From Sphingomonas faeni (lineage in GTDB: Bacteria > Pseudomonadota > Alphaproteobacteria > Sphingomonadales > Sphingomonadaceae): 64,000 bases of DNA. The DNA lies in the NCBI RefSeq assembly GCF_030817315.1, contig NZ_JAUSZF010000001.1:2154501-2218500 (forward strand), given 5' to 3'. The notes below the pieces were generated by a model. The model worked only from the letters and a program-made list of their open reading frames with translations, was not told the origin of the DNA and made no database searches. Shown piece after piece: positions 8,048 to 16,846 of the stretch. The translations under genes and the position numbers were made by a program. Within the stretch, counting starts at the first letter, position 1. Every line of letters begins with the position of its first letter.

Positions 8048-8587
8048 TTACCCAGCCTTAGCGACGCCGACCATGGCCGGACGCAGCAGGCGGTCCTTGA
8101 TCATGTAGCCGACCTGCATCTCCTGGACGATCGTGCCCGCAGGCTGGTCGCTCGGGATTTCCATCATCGCCTGATGCTTGTTCGGGTCGAGCATCTGGCC
8201 CTCCGAGACGATCTTGGTGATGCCGTGGCGCTGGAACACGCTCTCCAGCTCGCGACCGGTCGCTTCGAGGCCGGTGACGAGCCCCTTCATCTTGTCGTCC
8301 GCGCGCAGATCCGCGGGGATCGCCGATAGGCCGCGCGCGAGGTTGTCGGCAACCGACAGCACGTCGCGTGCGAACGCCGTCGCGGCATAGGCGCGGGCGT
8401 CCTGCGCTTCCTTCTCGGCGCGGCGGCGGACGTTCTGGATCTCGGCCTGAGCGTACAGGACGTTCTGCTTGGCTTCCGCCAGCTGGTTCTCGAGCTCGGC
8501 GACGCGGTCGTTCGCCGCGACTTCGGGCGCGTCTTCGGCGGTCTCTTCGCGCAGGTCGGCAGGAGCGTTCTGATCGGTATCGGACAT
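8048..8587 (-). CDS. grpE: Nucleotide exchange factor GrpE
   Basis: 179 residues. It releases ADP from DnaK to reset the chaperone cycle. It has an acidic N-terminus, a long coiled-coil helix (VAELENQLAEAKQNVLYAQAEIQNVR about 30-70), the central dimer segment with FARDVLSVADNLARGL, and a beta domain ending in GYMIKDRLLRPAMVGVAK. It lies 25 bases downstream of hrcA, the common hrcA-grpE pair. Confidence 0.96.
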   Translation of the reverse strand: MSDTDQNAPADLREETAEDAPEVAANDRVAELENQLAEAKQNVLYAQAEIQNVRRRAEKEAQDARAYAATAFARDVLSVADNLARGLSAIPADLRADDKMKGLVTGLEATGRELESVFQRHGITKIVSEGQMLDPNKHQAMMEIPSDQPAGTIVQEMQVGYMIKDRLLRPAMVGVAKAG

Positions 8588-8612
8588 GATGTTCCCTATG
8601 TTTGAGGCCGGC

Positions 8613-9656
8613 TCAACCCATCAACCGGGCGAGCGTTGCAGCCGTGAAATCCACCATGGGCACGACGCGCGCATAGTTCAACCGCGTGGGGCCGATCACA
8701 CCGACCACGCCGACTACCCGGCCGTCCAATCCACGGAACGGTCGCGCGATGACCGAAGACCCTGACAACGCGAACAATTTGGTCTCCGCGCCGATGAAAA
8801 TCCGTGTCGAATCGCCGGCCCGCGCACTGTCTAGAAGCGATGCGACTTCCTGCTTTCCCTCAAGATCGTCGAGCAGGTCGCGGACCCGGTCGAGATCGGC
8901 CGCGGCGGCGGCATCGATCAACCGCCCCTGCCCGCGCACGATCAGCACCGGGCGGCGATCCGCATCCTCGCTCCACACCGCGATGCCGCGCTCGACCAAA
9001 GTCCGTGCCGCGCCGTCGAGTGCCGCTTGTCCATCCGTCAGCTCGCGTTCGATCCGGCCGCGCGCTTCGGCCAGCGTCAGGCCGCCGAGCGTCGCCGACA
9101 TGTAATTGCCCGCCTCGATCAGCGCGGACGCCGACATGCCCTTGGGCAGCGCGATCACGCGGTTCTCGACCGAACCATCCTCGCTGACCAGAACCGCCAG
9201 CGCCTGCTCCGGCGACAGCGCGACGAACGCGATCTGGCGGAGTTTGAGTTCGCGCTTGGGCACCATCACCAGCCCTGCGCACGCCGACAGCCCGGAGAGC
9301 GCGAGCGTGGTCGCGGCGAGCGCCTCCTCGACCGGGCCACCGACGCCGGCGCGCGCCTCGATCGTCTGACGCTCCTCGAACGAGGGCTCCATCGCCTGCA
9401 TCATGCCGTCGACGAACAGACGAAGCCCGCGGTCGGTCGGCATCCGGCCGGCGCTGGTATGCGGGCTGGCGAGCAACCCCAGCCCCTCCAGCTCACCCAT
9501 CACGCCGCGAATCGAGGCGGGCGAAAGGCTGAGGCCGGTCAGCTGCGCGATCGTCTTCGACCCGACCGGCGTGCCGCTGGCGAGATAGCTGTCGACCACC
9601 GCACGAAAAATGTCGCGTGCGCGATCGGTCAGTTCGGTGACGGGGGGCGTGGCCAT
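8613..9656 (-). CDS. hrcA: Heat-inducible transcription repressor HrcA
   Basis: 347 residues. HrcA represses groESL-type genes through CIRCE. The N-terminal winged helix (RDIFRAVVDSYLASGTPVGSKTI...) and GLLASPHTSAGRMPTDRGLR are characteristic, followed by the GAF-like and dimerisation segments (TRIFIGAETKLF..., VVGVIGPTRLNYARVVPMVD). No CIRCE sequence was seen in this window, so its targets probably lie elsewhere. It is divergent from rph, with a repeat pair between them. Confidence 0.95.
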   Translation of the reverse strand: MATPPVTELTDRARDIFRAVVDSYLASGTPVGSKTIAQLTGLSLSPASIRGVMGELEGLGLLASPHTSAGRMPTDRGLRLFVDGMMQAMEPSFEERQTIEARAGVGGPVEEALAATTLALSGLSACAGLVMVPKRELKLRQIAFVALSPEQALAVLVSEDGSVENRVIALPKGMSASALIEAGNYMSATLGGLTLAEARGRIERELTDGQAALDGAARTLVERGIAVWSEDADRRPVLIVRGQGRLIDAAAAADLDRVRDLLDDLEGKQEVASLLDSARAGDSTRIFIGAETKLFALSGSSVIARPFRGLDGRVVGVVGVIGPTRLNYARVVPMVDFTAATLARLMG

Positions 9657-9714
9657 CGCTTTGATCTAGGGCGGATCGACGGACGGACAAAGGGGGGAAT
9701 GCACCCTCTCCACC

Positions 9715-9797
9715 CGTCATCCTGACGAAAGTCGGGACCCAGAGTAACCGAACGGCGTCCTGTGTGGCTCTGGGTCCTGACTTTCGTCAGGATGACG
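9715..9797. repeat. Paired palindromic repeat, family B
   Basis: CGTCATCCTGACGAAAGTC and GACTTTCGTCAGGATGACG arms with GGGACCCAGAG / CTCTGGGTCCT inside. It lies between the divergent starts of hrcA and rph, which is unusual because the other family B copies follow 3' ends. Confidence 0.9.
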
Positions 9798-9874
9798 GCG
9801 GTAGTTGGGCTGGCGAGCGACCAAACGAAAGGCTAGGCAGCGGGCAACCACTCACTTCCGTTAGGACACCGACT

Positions 9875-10591
9875 ATGCGCCCATCCGGCCGCGCCCCAGA
9901 CCAGATGCGTGCGATCACGATCGAGCCGCGCTTCACCAAGCATGCCGAGGGCTCCGTCCTGATCGGCTTCGGCGACACCAAGGTGCTGGTCACCGCCAGC
10001 GTCGAGGAGAAGGTGCCGCCGTTCATGCGCGGCAAGGGCGAAGGCTGGGTGACGGCCGAATACGGCATGCTCCCGCGCGCCACGAACACGCGCAACAACC
10101 GCGAGGCCGCCAAGGGCAAGCAGTCGGGCCGCACGCAGGAAATCCAGCGGCTGATCGGTCGCAGCCTTCGCGCGGTCGTCGACCTGAAGCTGCTCGGCGA
10201 GCGCCAGATCGTGATCGACTGCGACGTGATCCAGGCCGACGGCGGCACGCGCACCGCGTCGATCTCGGGCGGCTGGGTCGCGCTGCGGCTCGCGATCGAC
10301 GGCCTGCTGGCGAGCGGCAAGCTCACCGCCGACCCGCTGACGCAGAAGGTCGCGGCGATCAGCTGCGGCATCTACCAAGGCAATCCGGTGCTGGACCTCG
10401 ACTATATCGAGGATTCGGGCGCGGACGCGGATGCGAACTTCGTGCTGCTCGAGAACGGCAACATCGCCGAGGCACAGGCGACCGCCGAGGGCGCGACCTA
10501 TGACGAGGAGGCGCTTCTACGCCTGCTGCGTCTCGCGCGAATTGGCTGCACCGACATCTTCGCGGCGCAGGCCAAGGCAGTCGCCAAGTGA
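9875..10591 (+). CDS. rph: Ribonuclease PH
   Basis: 238 residues, the usual length. It is a phosphorolytic 3'-5' exoribonuclease that trims tRNA 3' ends. The N-terminus [28 protein letters not shown] and the [24 protein letters not shown] block are diagnostic, as is [36 protein letters not shown]. The ATG at 9875 has AGGA 9 bases upstream; the frame continues upstream through the repeat but lacks support. Its TGA overlaps the rdgB GTG. Confidence 0.96.
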   Translation: MRPSGRAPDQMRAITIEPRFTKHAEGSVLIGFGDTKVLVTASVEEKVPPFMRGKGEGWVTAEYGMLPRATNTRNNREAAKGKQSGRTQEIQRLIGRSLRAVVDLKLLGERQIVIDCDVIQADGGTRTASISGGWVALRLAIDGLLASGKLTADPLTQKVAAISCGIYQGNPVLDLDYIEDSGADADANFVLLENGNIAEAQATAEGATYDEEALLRLLRLARIGCTDIFAAQAKAVAK

Positions 10592-11223
10592 GCGGCGAGG
10601 GCAAGGAGCCGCAGGCGATCCGCAAGCTTGCACCCGGCAAGCTGGTCATCGCCAGCCACAACAAGGGCAAGGTTCGCGAGATCGCCGCGTTGCTCGAAGG
10701 CCGCGGACTCGAAGTCGTCTCCGCCGCCGAGCTCGACCTGCCTGAGCCGATCGAGACGGGCACCACCTTCTTCGCGAACGCCGAACTTAAGGCGCGCTCG
10801 GCTGCCGACCTGTCGGGTTACCCAGCGCTCGCCGACGACAGCGGGCTGTGCGTCGATGCGCTGGGCGGTGACCCGGGCGTCTACACCGCCGACTGGGCGG
10901 AAACGCCGAACGGTCGCGACTGGATGATGGCGATGCAGAAGGTCGAGGACGCGGTTGTCGCCAAGGGTCCCGACGTCACGCGTGGCGCGCACTTCGTCAG
11001 CGTGCTGGCGCTGGCGTGGCCGGATGGTCATGTCGAATGGTTCGAGGGGCGTGCCGAGGGTACGCTGACTTGGCCGCCGCGCGGGAATGTCGGGTTCGGC
11101 TACGATCCGGTATTCGTGCCGCTGGGTTACAACCAGACTTATGCGGAGCTGCCGCACGAGACGAAGAACGCGATCAGCCATCGGAACGAGGCGTTCAAGC
11201 TGCTGGAAGCTGCGGTGTTCTGA
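10588..11223 (+). CDS. rdgB: dITP/XTP pyrophosphatase (Ham1/RdgB)
   Basis: 211 residues. It hydrolyses non-canonical purine triphosphates such as dITP and XTP to keep them out of DNA. Motifs: [12 protein letters not shown] (substrate loop), [23 protein letters not shown] with the catalytic Asp, [11 protein letters not shown], and the C-terminal SHRNEAFK. The GTG start overlaps the rph stop by 4 bases, indicating translational coupling in an rph-rdgB operon. In many alphaproteobacteria hemW follows; here it is 1.6 kb downstream, after two minus-strand genes. Confidence 0.95.
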   Translation: MSGEGKEPQAIRKLAPGKLVIASHNKGKVREIAALLEGRGLEVVSAAELDLPEPIETGTTFFANAELKARSAADLSGYPALADDSGLCVDALGGDPGVYTADWAETPNGRDWMMAMQKVEDAVVAKGPDVTRGAHFVSVLALAWPDGHVEWFEGRAEGTLTWPPRGNVGFGYDPVFVPLGYNQTYAELPHETKNAISHRNEAFKLLEAAVF

Positions 11224-11253
11224 GCGGCCGGCGGGGGAGCCCCCTCGCCGTCC

Positions 11254-11336
11254 CGTCATCCTGACGAAAGTCAGGACCCAAGGTAACGGGCGTTGCCCTT
11301 GATGGCTCTGGATCCTGACTTTTGTCAGGATGACGG
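11254..11336. repeat. Paired palindromic repeat, family B
   Basis: Arms CGTCATCCTGACGAAAGTCA and TGACTTTTGTCAGGATGACG, with one transition relative to the other copies. It lies between the convergent ends of rdgB and the EAL gene. Confidence 0.9.
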
Positions 11337-11350
11337 GAGGTGGGCGCCGT

Positions 11351-12148
11351 TCAAACGGCGATCAGCTGCTTCTTAGGCCAATTCACCGCCGGCAACGCCT
11401 CGAACGCCGGTTTCGCCAGCAGATACCCCTGGATGTACCGCACGCCCAGCGCGCGCAGGGCATCGTATTCGCCTTCGGTCTCAACCCCCTCGGCGATCAC
11501 CGCGATCCCCAGCCCGGCGCACATCTTCAGCATGCCCTCGACGATCATCCGCCGCGGCAGGCTCGTGTCGATGTCGCGGATCAGCTCCATGTCGAGCTTG
11601 ATGATATCTGGCTGGAACCGCGCGAGCAGGTTCAACCCGGCATGCCCCGCCCCGAAATCGTCGAGTGCGGTGCCGAAGCCCATCTTCTGATACGTCGCGA
11701 TGATGTTCGCGACATGCGTGGGATCGAGCATCTCCTCGTTCTCGGTGAACTCGAAGATCAACCGGTCGATAGGCATCCCGACCGCAGCCGCAGTCTTCAA
11801 CGTCAACTGGATGCACGCGGCGGGTGAATACACGGCGTTCGGGAGAAAATTGATCGACAGCCGCGCCGACGTATCGAGCAGCCCGGCCTTCACCGACGCC
11901 TCGATCGCCCGCACCCGGCATTGCTGGTCGAACGCGTAGAGGTTCGCCGGATCGACCTGACCTAGAACGCTCGCCGCCGACTGGCCTTCGGGCCCGCGCA
12001 CGAGCGCCTCGTACGCAAAGACGGTCTCGGTTTCGACGTCCACGATCGGCTGGAACGCCATCGAAAAGGCGAACGACAGGCCGGCACCGTCGCGGCATCC
12101 GACGCAGCCACCGGACCGAGAACCATCGGGTTTGGTTACTGATATCAT
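11351..12148 (-). CDS. Stand-alone EAL-domain c-di-GMP phosphodiesterase
   Basis: 265 residues, essentially only an EAL domain. The metal-binding and catalytic positions appear intact: YEALVRG, SINFLPNAVY, FEFTENEEML, ALDDFGAGHAGLN, IIKLDMELI, VIAEGVET and QGYLLAKP. It is therefore likely an active cytoplasmic enzyme that linearises c-di-GMP. A short Cys motif (CVGC) precedes the domain. The ATG at 12148 is preceded by an in-frame TTG; no strong ribosome binding site is seen. A diguanylate cyclase lies 7 kb away. Confidence 0.88.
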   Translation of the reverse strand: MISVTKPDGSRSGGCVGCRDGAGLSFAFSMAFQPIVDVETETVFAYEALVRGPEGQSAASVLGQVDPANLYAFDQQCRVRAIEASVKAGLLDTSARLSINFLPNAVYSPAACIQLTLKTAAAVGMPIDRLIFEFTENEEMLDPTHVANIIATYQKMGFGTALDDFGAGHAGLNLLARFQPDIIKLDMELIRDIDTSLPRRMIVEGMLKMCAGLGIAVIAEGVETEGEYDALRALGVRYIQGYLLAKPAFEALPAVNWPKKQLIAV

Positions 12149-12215
12149 CAAGGCAAGCTAGCGGAACGCCGCTTAAGAAAGTACGACTGAGATCATACTA
12201 ACAGCTTATCCTGGA

Positions 12216-12773
12216 TCAATAGGCACGCTCGCCGAAGACGTTGCCGGGAGGCGAGTAGCGGCACACCAGATAGTCATCGGTCTTGTTGCTCGCCATCGCG
12301 CAACCGACCTGGGTCGAGCCGCGCCAGACGATCTGCGTGTAGTGCGCGACGTCCTCGAACTTGCCGGTGCGGCTGAACCCGGGGGTCGGCTGGTTGATGA
12401 AGTCGCGCTTTTCCGCCACCCAATGCCCGATCATCTCGGGATACGCATAGGCGTAGCGCGTGCCGGTCCACAAATTCTCGCCTTCGCGCGACATGCCCTG
12501 GGGTTGCGGGGCGTGCGCGAATTTGCCGGTCCGCGCCAGTTCCTCGGCGTAGGCGCGCGCGGAGGTCGCCAGCGTGTCGCTCCAGGTCAGCGGCGCCACG
12601 CCGACGGCGGCGCGGGCGGTGTTGTGGCCGTCCATCATCGCAGTCTTGAGCAGGCTCGGCCCACGCGGGGCCGGCGCCATCGTGTCGCGACGCTCGACGA
12701 CACGCTCGGGGCCCTGCGCGCAACCCGCCAACAACAGCGCCCCGGCAATCGCCAAACCCATCCGTGCCGTCAT
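12216..12773 (-). CDS. CAP/SCP-domain lipoprotein
   Basis: 185 residues. Lipoprotein signal with lipobox LLAGC. The CAP superfamily fold follows: HNTARAAVGVAPLTWSDTLA, GENLW, the HYTQIVWRGSTQVGCA signature and YLVCRYSPPGN. Bacterial members are extracytoplasmic proteins of mostly unknown role. AAGGA lies just before the ATG. It is divergent from hemW, with about 30-45 bases between the starts. Confidence 0.87.
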   Translation of the reverse strand: MTARMGLAIAGALLLAGCAQGPERVVERRDTMAPAPRGPSLLKTAMMDGHNTARAAVGVAPLTWSDTLATSARAYAEELARTGKFAHAPQPQGMSREGENLWTGTRYAYAYPEMIGHWVAEKRDFINQPTPGFSRTGKFEDVAHYTQIVWRGSTQVGCAMASNKTDDYLVCRYSPPGNVFGERAY

Positions 12774-12816
12774 TGCGCTTCCTTCAGCCGCCCCGTGCGA
12801 CCATATGCGCGAGATA

Positions 12817-13989
12817 ATGCCCGTCTTCGAAACACCAAGCCCCCGCTCTGATTCCGCAGGCGACCTCGCGCTCTACGTGCATTGGCCGTTCTGCGTGTCG
12901 AAATGCCCGTATTGCGATTTCAACAGCCATGTTCGCGAGGAGGTGGACCAGGCGGCTTGGCGGGATGCGCTGCTGGTCGACCTTGCGCATGAGGCGCGGG
13001 TGTTGCCGGGGCGCAAGTTGCAGTCGATCTTCTTCGGCGGTGGCACACCTTCGCTGATGCCGCCGTCGACGGTAGCGGCGGTGCTGAATGCGGCGGAGAA
13101 GGCGTGGGGGTTCGCCGAGGGGATCGAGATCACGCTGGAGGCGAACCCGTCGTCGGTCGAGGCGGCAAGGTTCGCCGATCTGGCGAGCGCGGGCGTGAAC
13201 CGGGTATCGCTCGGGCTACAATCGCTCGACGATACGGCGCTGAAGTTCCTTGGCCGCGCGCATGACGTGAACGAGGGACAGGCGGCGCTTGCCACCGCGC
13301 AGAGTGTGTTTCCCCGCGTGAGTTTCGACCTAATCTATGCGCTCCCCGGCCAGCGGCTCGACGACTGGCGTGCGGAACTCGCGCGCGCGCTGAGCCTGGG
13401 GACGGAACATCTCTCGCTGTATCAGCTGACCATCGAAGCCGGCACGCGGTTCGCGACCGAGGCCCTGGCCGGGCGGATTGTGATCCCGGACGGCGATTCC
13501 GCCGCCGATCTGTTCGAGGCAACGCGCGCGGATACCGCCGCGGCGGGGTTGCCGGCGTACGAGACGTCGAACCACGCACGCCCGGGGTCGGAAAGCCGTC
13601 ACAACCTCGCTTACTGGCGGTATCAGGATTATGCCGGGATCGGCCCGGGTGCGCATGGGCGGCGCGGCGGGTTGGCGACGGTGCGGCGGAAGAAGCCGGA
13701 GAACTGGCTGGCGGCGATCGAACGGAATGGCCACGGGATGGAGGTCGAGGATCCGCTGACCCCCTCGACGCGGGCGACCGAGGCTTTGCTGATGGGGTTG
13801 CGGTTGGCGGAAGGGGTGGATCTGGACCGGATCACTGCGCTGAACGCGGGTATCGTGCCGGTCGATCTGGCGGCGGTGGCGCGGCTGGAGGCGCTGGGGC
13901 TGATTGCCCATACGCCGGGACGGCTGCGAGTTACCGAAGCCGGCGCGCTACTCCTCGACGCGATCCTGCCGGAAATCGTCACCGCCTAG
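12817..13989 (+). CDS. hemW: HemW-type radical SAM protein (heme chaperone, HemN-like)
   Basis: 390 residues. The radical SAM cluster motif is CVSKCPYC near residue 27; GGGTPSLMP, the LEANPSS segment and GVNRVSLGLQS are family features, with a C-terminal HemN domain. Unlike coproporphyrinogen oxidase, this CX3CX2C form without the HemN N-terminal extension is the heme-delivery protein HemW. The start may be 12817 or ATG 12805 four codons earlier; the frame continues back over the CAP gene but that part is a shadow. Confidence 0.9.
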   Translation: MPVFETPSPRSDSAGDLALYVHWPFCVSKCPYCDFNSHVREEVDQAAWRDALLVDLAHEARVLPGRKLQSIFFGGGTPSLMPPSTVAAVLNAAEKAWGFAEGIEITLEANPSSVEAARFADLASAGVNRVSLGLQSLDDTALKFLGRAHDVNEGQAALATAQSVFPRVSFDLIYALPGQRLDDWRAELARALSLGTEHLSLYQLTIEAGTRFATEALAGRIVIPDGDSAADLFEATRADTAAAGLPAYETSNHARPGSESRHNLAYWRYQDYAGIGPGAHGRRGGLATVRRKKPENWLAAIERNGHGMEVEDPLTPSTRATEALLMGLRLAEGVDLDRITALNAGIVPVDLAAVARLEALGLIAHTPGRLRVTEAGALLLDAILPEIVTA

Positions 13990-14004
13990 GCGGCTGCGTT
14001 ATTC

Positions 14005-14111
14005 TTCCCCCCACCCTGAAAGGGAGGGGCCGGGGGTGGGTCGGTATGGGGCGGGTGCGTCGATAGCCAATCGGCCAACCCACCCCCTACCCCTCCCTTC
14101 CAGGGAGGGGC
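14005..14111. repeat. Paired palindromic repeat, family A
   Basis: TTCCCCCCACCCTGAAAGGG... and ...CCCCTCCCTTCCAGGGAGGG arms with GGGGGTGGGTCGG / CCAACCCACCCCC inside. It lies between the convergent ends of hemW and the LpoA-like gene. Confidence 0.85.
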
Positions 14112-14118
14112 GAAGTTG

Positions 14119-15333
14119 CTACTTCCCGAACCCAGCCGGCGCGGGCGAGACCACCGTCGTCGTGCCGCCGCGGATTTCCTTTACCTCGAGCGCACGCTCG
14201 GCGACGTTGTCCTTGCCGAAGCGGAACGCGCCGTCGATGCCGGCAAAGCCGTCGCCGTCGCGCAGGCGGTTCACCGGGAACGGCGTGCCGGGCTTCCAAT
14301 CGCGGGCGATGCGAACCGTCAGCAGGACCGAGTCGTAACCGAGGCTCGACAGGCGGTACGGCCCGGCCCCGAACCGTGCGCGGTATTTGGCGGCGTATTG
14401 GCGATAGAGCGTGTCCGAGACGCTGGCATACCAGGCGCCGGAAAGCGCGGGCTTCGCGGCGATCGCAGTGTCCGAATTCCAGAGTTCGGTGCCGAGGATG
14501 CGCGTCGACGCGCCGACGCCGCGCTTGACCATCGCCGCCGCCGAGGCTGCGGTGGCGCCACCGTCGGCGATCAGGACCGCGTCATAGGGGGCCTTTGCTG
14601 CCAACCGCGTGACGGCACCCGAAACGCCGCCGGGACCGCGCGCGTAGGTCTGGAGCGAGACGACCTGGCCACCCGCGCCTTCGACCGCGCGGAGGAACGC
14701 GGTCGAGGCGCGTTCGCCGTACAGCCCGTTGGGGACGAGGCCGGCGAAGTTGCTGACGCCGCGCTCCTTGGCGAAATCGACGACCCGGGCGATCGACTGG
14801 GTCGGGACATAGCCCATCAGATACGCGCCATTGCCCGCCACGCCGAGATCGTTGGAGAAGCTCAGCACCGGGATGTTCGCGGCGCGTGCGATCGGCGCGA
14901 CCGCACGGACGTCGTCGGCGAGCAACGGCCCGAGGATCAGTTGCGCGCCCTCGGCGATCGCGCGCTGGGCGGCGGCGGCGGCACCGGTCGCGGTGTCGTA
15001 GTTGGTGATCCGGACGCGCTGGTTCTGCGTGTCGAGCAGGGCGAGCATCGTCGCGTTGGCGATCGACGTGCCGACGCCCGCGTTACTGCCCGACAGCGGG
15101 ACGAGCAGCGCGACGCGGTTACGCTCGGCATCGCGCGGGATGCCGGTCTCGACACCGATGTCGGGACGATCGACGGGGCGCGTGGTCGGGCGCTGCTGCG
15201 ACGGTTCGACGGGACCACGCGGGACGATCGTCTGGCACGCGCTGAGCAGGCACGCCGCGGCAAGCGTCGCCCATCGCCCGAATGTGCCCATCGAAAGCGG
15301 GCCGGATTGCCCTATCGTCGTCGCGTCTGCCAT
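14119..15333 (-). CDS. LpoA/LppC-like penicillin-binding protein activator (lipoprotein)
   Basis: About 404 residues. The N-terminal segment has a lipobox (LLSAC); the body is a periplasmic-binding-protein type I fold (RVALLVPLSGSNAGVG..., LILGPLLADDVRAVAPIARAANIPVLSFSND, RILGTELWNSD). In gammaproteobacteria LpoA activates PBP1A from the outer membrane; the same role here is inferred. Next to rsmI and yraN, this is the conserved neighbourhood of lpoA. ATG 15333 has GGGGA 6 bases upstream; ATG 15291 sits closer to the signal peptide core. The start overlaps the divergent rsmI start. Confidence 0.85.
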   Translation of the reverse strand: MADATTIGQSGPLSMGTFGRWATLAAACLLSACQTIVPRGPVEPSQQRPTTRPVDRPDIGVETGIPRDAERNRVALLVPLSGSNAGVGTSIANATMLALLDTQNQRVRITNYDTATGAAAAAQRAIAEGAQLILGPLLADDVRAVAPIARAANIPVLSFSNDLGVAGNGAYLMGYVPTQSIARVVDFAKERGVSNFAGLVPNGLYGERASTAFLRAVEGAGGQVVSLQTYARGPGGVSGAVTRLAAKAPYDAVLIADGGATAASAAAMVKRGVGASTRILGTELWNSDTAIAAKPALSGAWYASVSDTLYRQYAAKYRARFGAGPYRLSSLGYDSVLLTVRIARDWKPGTPFPVNRLRDGDGFAGIDGAFRFGKDNVAERALEVKEIRGGTTTVVSPAPAGFGK

Positions 15334-15343
15334 GACCGTCCCC

Positions 15344-16192
15344 ATGAACCCTGAAACTCTTCTCGATCCCGGCCTCTACATCGTCGCGACCCCGATCGGC
15401 AATCTTGGCGATCTGTCGCCGCGCGCCGCCGACATCCTACGCCGCGCCGACGTGATCGCGGTCGAGGACAGCCGCGTGACCGCCGGCTTGCTCCGCCACA
15501 TCGGCACGAAGACGCCGATGGTGCCGTATCACGATCACAGCGCGGAGGGCGTGCGCCCGGCGCTGATCGCGCGGATGGCGACGCAGGCGGTGGCGCTGGT
15601 GTCCGACGCGGGGACGCCGTTGATTTCCGATCCGGGGTTCAAGCTGGTGCGTGATGCGCGCGCGGCGGGGCATCTGGTGGTGACGATCCCGGGGCCGTGC
15701 GCAGCGGTGGCGGCGCTGACGCTGGCGGGGCTGCCGACCGACCGGTTCCTGTTCGTGGGGTTTCTGCCGTCGAAGATGCATGCGCGGGCGGAGGCGATCG
15801 CCGAAGTGGCCACCATTCGCGCGACGCTGGTGATGTATGAGTCGGGGCCAAGGTTGGGGGCGTGTCTGGCGGCGCTGCTGGAAGGGCTCGGCGACCGCGA
15901 GGCGGCGGTGACGCGCGAGATCAGCAAGAAGTTCGAGGAGGCCGTGACGGGGACGCTCTCGACGCTGGCCGAACGGTATGCGGACGCGCCGCCTCGTGGG
16001 GAGATCGTGATCGTCGTGGCACCGCCGGGCGAGGCTCCGCCTGCTAGTGCTGAGGATGGGGATGCGGCGTTGACCGAAGCGCTCACACGCCTGTCTACTG
16101 GCCAAGCCGCAAGCGAAGTCGCGAAGAAGCTCGGGCTCGACCGGAAGGCTCTCTACGCGCGGGCGCTGGAACTGAAGGCGGAAAAAGGGTGA
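15344..16192 (+). CDS. rsmI: 16S rRNA 2'-O-ribose methyltransferase RsmI (C1402)
   Basis: 282 residues from MNPETLLDPGLYIVATPIGNLGDL. It is a tetrapyrrole-methylase-fold enzyme that methylates C1402 of 16S rRNA with SAM. Motifs: ATPIGNLGDLSPRA, EDSRVT, LVSDAGTPLISDPGF, IPGPCAAVAALTLAGLPTDRF, and FEEAVTGTL. An in-frame ATG four codons earlier (15332) is possible. Almost no space remains for a promoter between it and the divergent lipoprotein gene, so the promoters must overlap coding sequence. Confidence 0.95.
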   Translation: MNPETLLDPGLYIVATPIGNLGDLSPRAADILRRADVIAVEDSRVTAGLLRHIGTKTPMVPYHDHSAEGVRPALIARMATQAVALVSDAGTPLISDPGFKLVRDARAAGHLVVTIPGPCAAVAALTLAGLPTDRFLFVGFLPSKMHARAEAIAEVATIRATLVMYESGPRLGACLAALLEGLGDREAAVTREISKKFEEAVTGTLSTLAERYADAPPRGEIVIVVAPPGEAPPASAEDGDAALTEALTRLSTGQAASEVAKKLGLDRKALYARALELKAEKG

Positions 16193-16202
16193 TCGCCCTT
16201 CT

Positions 16203-16309
16203 TCCCCCCTCCCTGGAAGGGAGGGGACGGGGGTGGGTCGGCTGCTTGGGGTCCGCAGCAACAGCCAATCGGCCAACCCACCCCCGACCCCTCCCTTTCA
16301 GGGATGGGA
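16203..16309. repeat. Paired palindromic repeat, family A (between rsmI and yraN)
   Basis: CCCCCCTCCCTGGAAGGGAG... and ...CCCTCCCTTTCAGGGATGGG arms with GGGGGTGGGTCGGC / GCCAACCCACCCCC inside. The right edge GGGAG serves as the ribosome binding site of yraN. Confidence 0.88.
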
Positions 16310-16315
16310 GCAGGC

Positions 16316-16669
16316 ATGCGTGACCGTCGTTCCGCAGAGATTGCCGGGCGTCGCGGCGAGCGGCTGGCGGGGTGGTGGCTGCGGCTGAAGGGCTGGAGCA
16401 TCCTCGATCGTCGCGTGAGGACTCCCGCCGGCGAAGTCGACCTCGTCGTGCGCAAAGGAAACCTGATCGCGTTCGTCGAGGTCAAGACGCGCGCGACCGC
16501 GGCCGAACTCGACTTCGCGATCGACGAACGCCGCCTCGCGCGGGTGGCCGCGGCGGCAGAATATCTGATGCCGCGCTATGCCGGGCCAGGCGACGACATC
16601 CGCGTCGACGTCATCCTGCTCGCACCCGGTACGCGGCCGCGGCACATCGAGAATGCCTGGATCGGGTAG
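16316..16669 (+). CDS. yraN: YraN family endonuclease-like protein (UPF0102)
   Basis: 117 residues. The nuclease-fold core is visible: GRRGERLAGWWLRLKGW, then GEVDLVVRKGNLIAFVEVKTR with the D-E-x-K metal site. The cellular role is not firmly known. The ATG at 16316 was chosen because GGGAG, donated by the adjacent repeat, lies 6 bases upstream. The usual rsmI-yraN-gshB order is kept. Confidence 0.9.
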   Translation: MRDRRSAEIAGRRGERLAGWWLRLKGWSILDRRVRTPAGEVDLVVRKGNLIAFVEVKTRATAAELDFAIDERRLARVAAAAEYLMPRYAGPGDDIRVDVILLAPGTRPRHIENAWIG

Positions 16670-16684
16670 CAACCCGCAACATTC

Positions 16685-16766
16685 CGTCATCCTGACGAAA
16701 GTCAGGATCCAGGGTAATTGAGGGCATCCTTCATGGCTCTGGGTCCTGACTTTCGTCAGGATGACG
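16685..16766. repeat. Paired palindromic repeat, family B
   Basis: CGTCATCCTGACGAAAGTCA and TGACTTTCGTCAGGATGACG arms with GGATCCAG / CTCTGGGTCC inside. It lies between yraN and gshB, both on the plus strand. Confidence 0.9.
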
Positions 16767-16846
16767 GGGCTGATTGAAACGACGTCACCCGATGACTTCG
16801 CGCCCGCCCGCGCCTACATGCGCTCGACCGAACAGAAGGAAGACGC

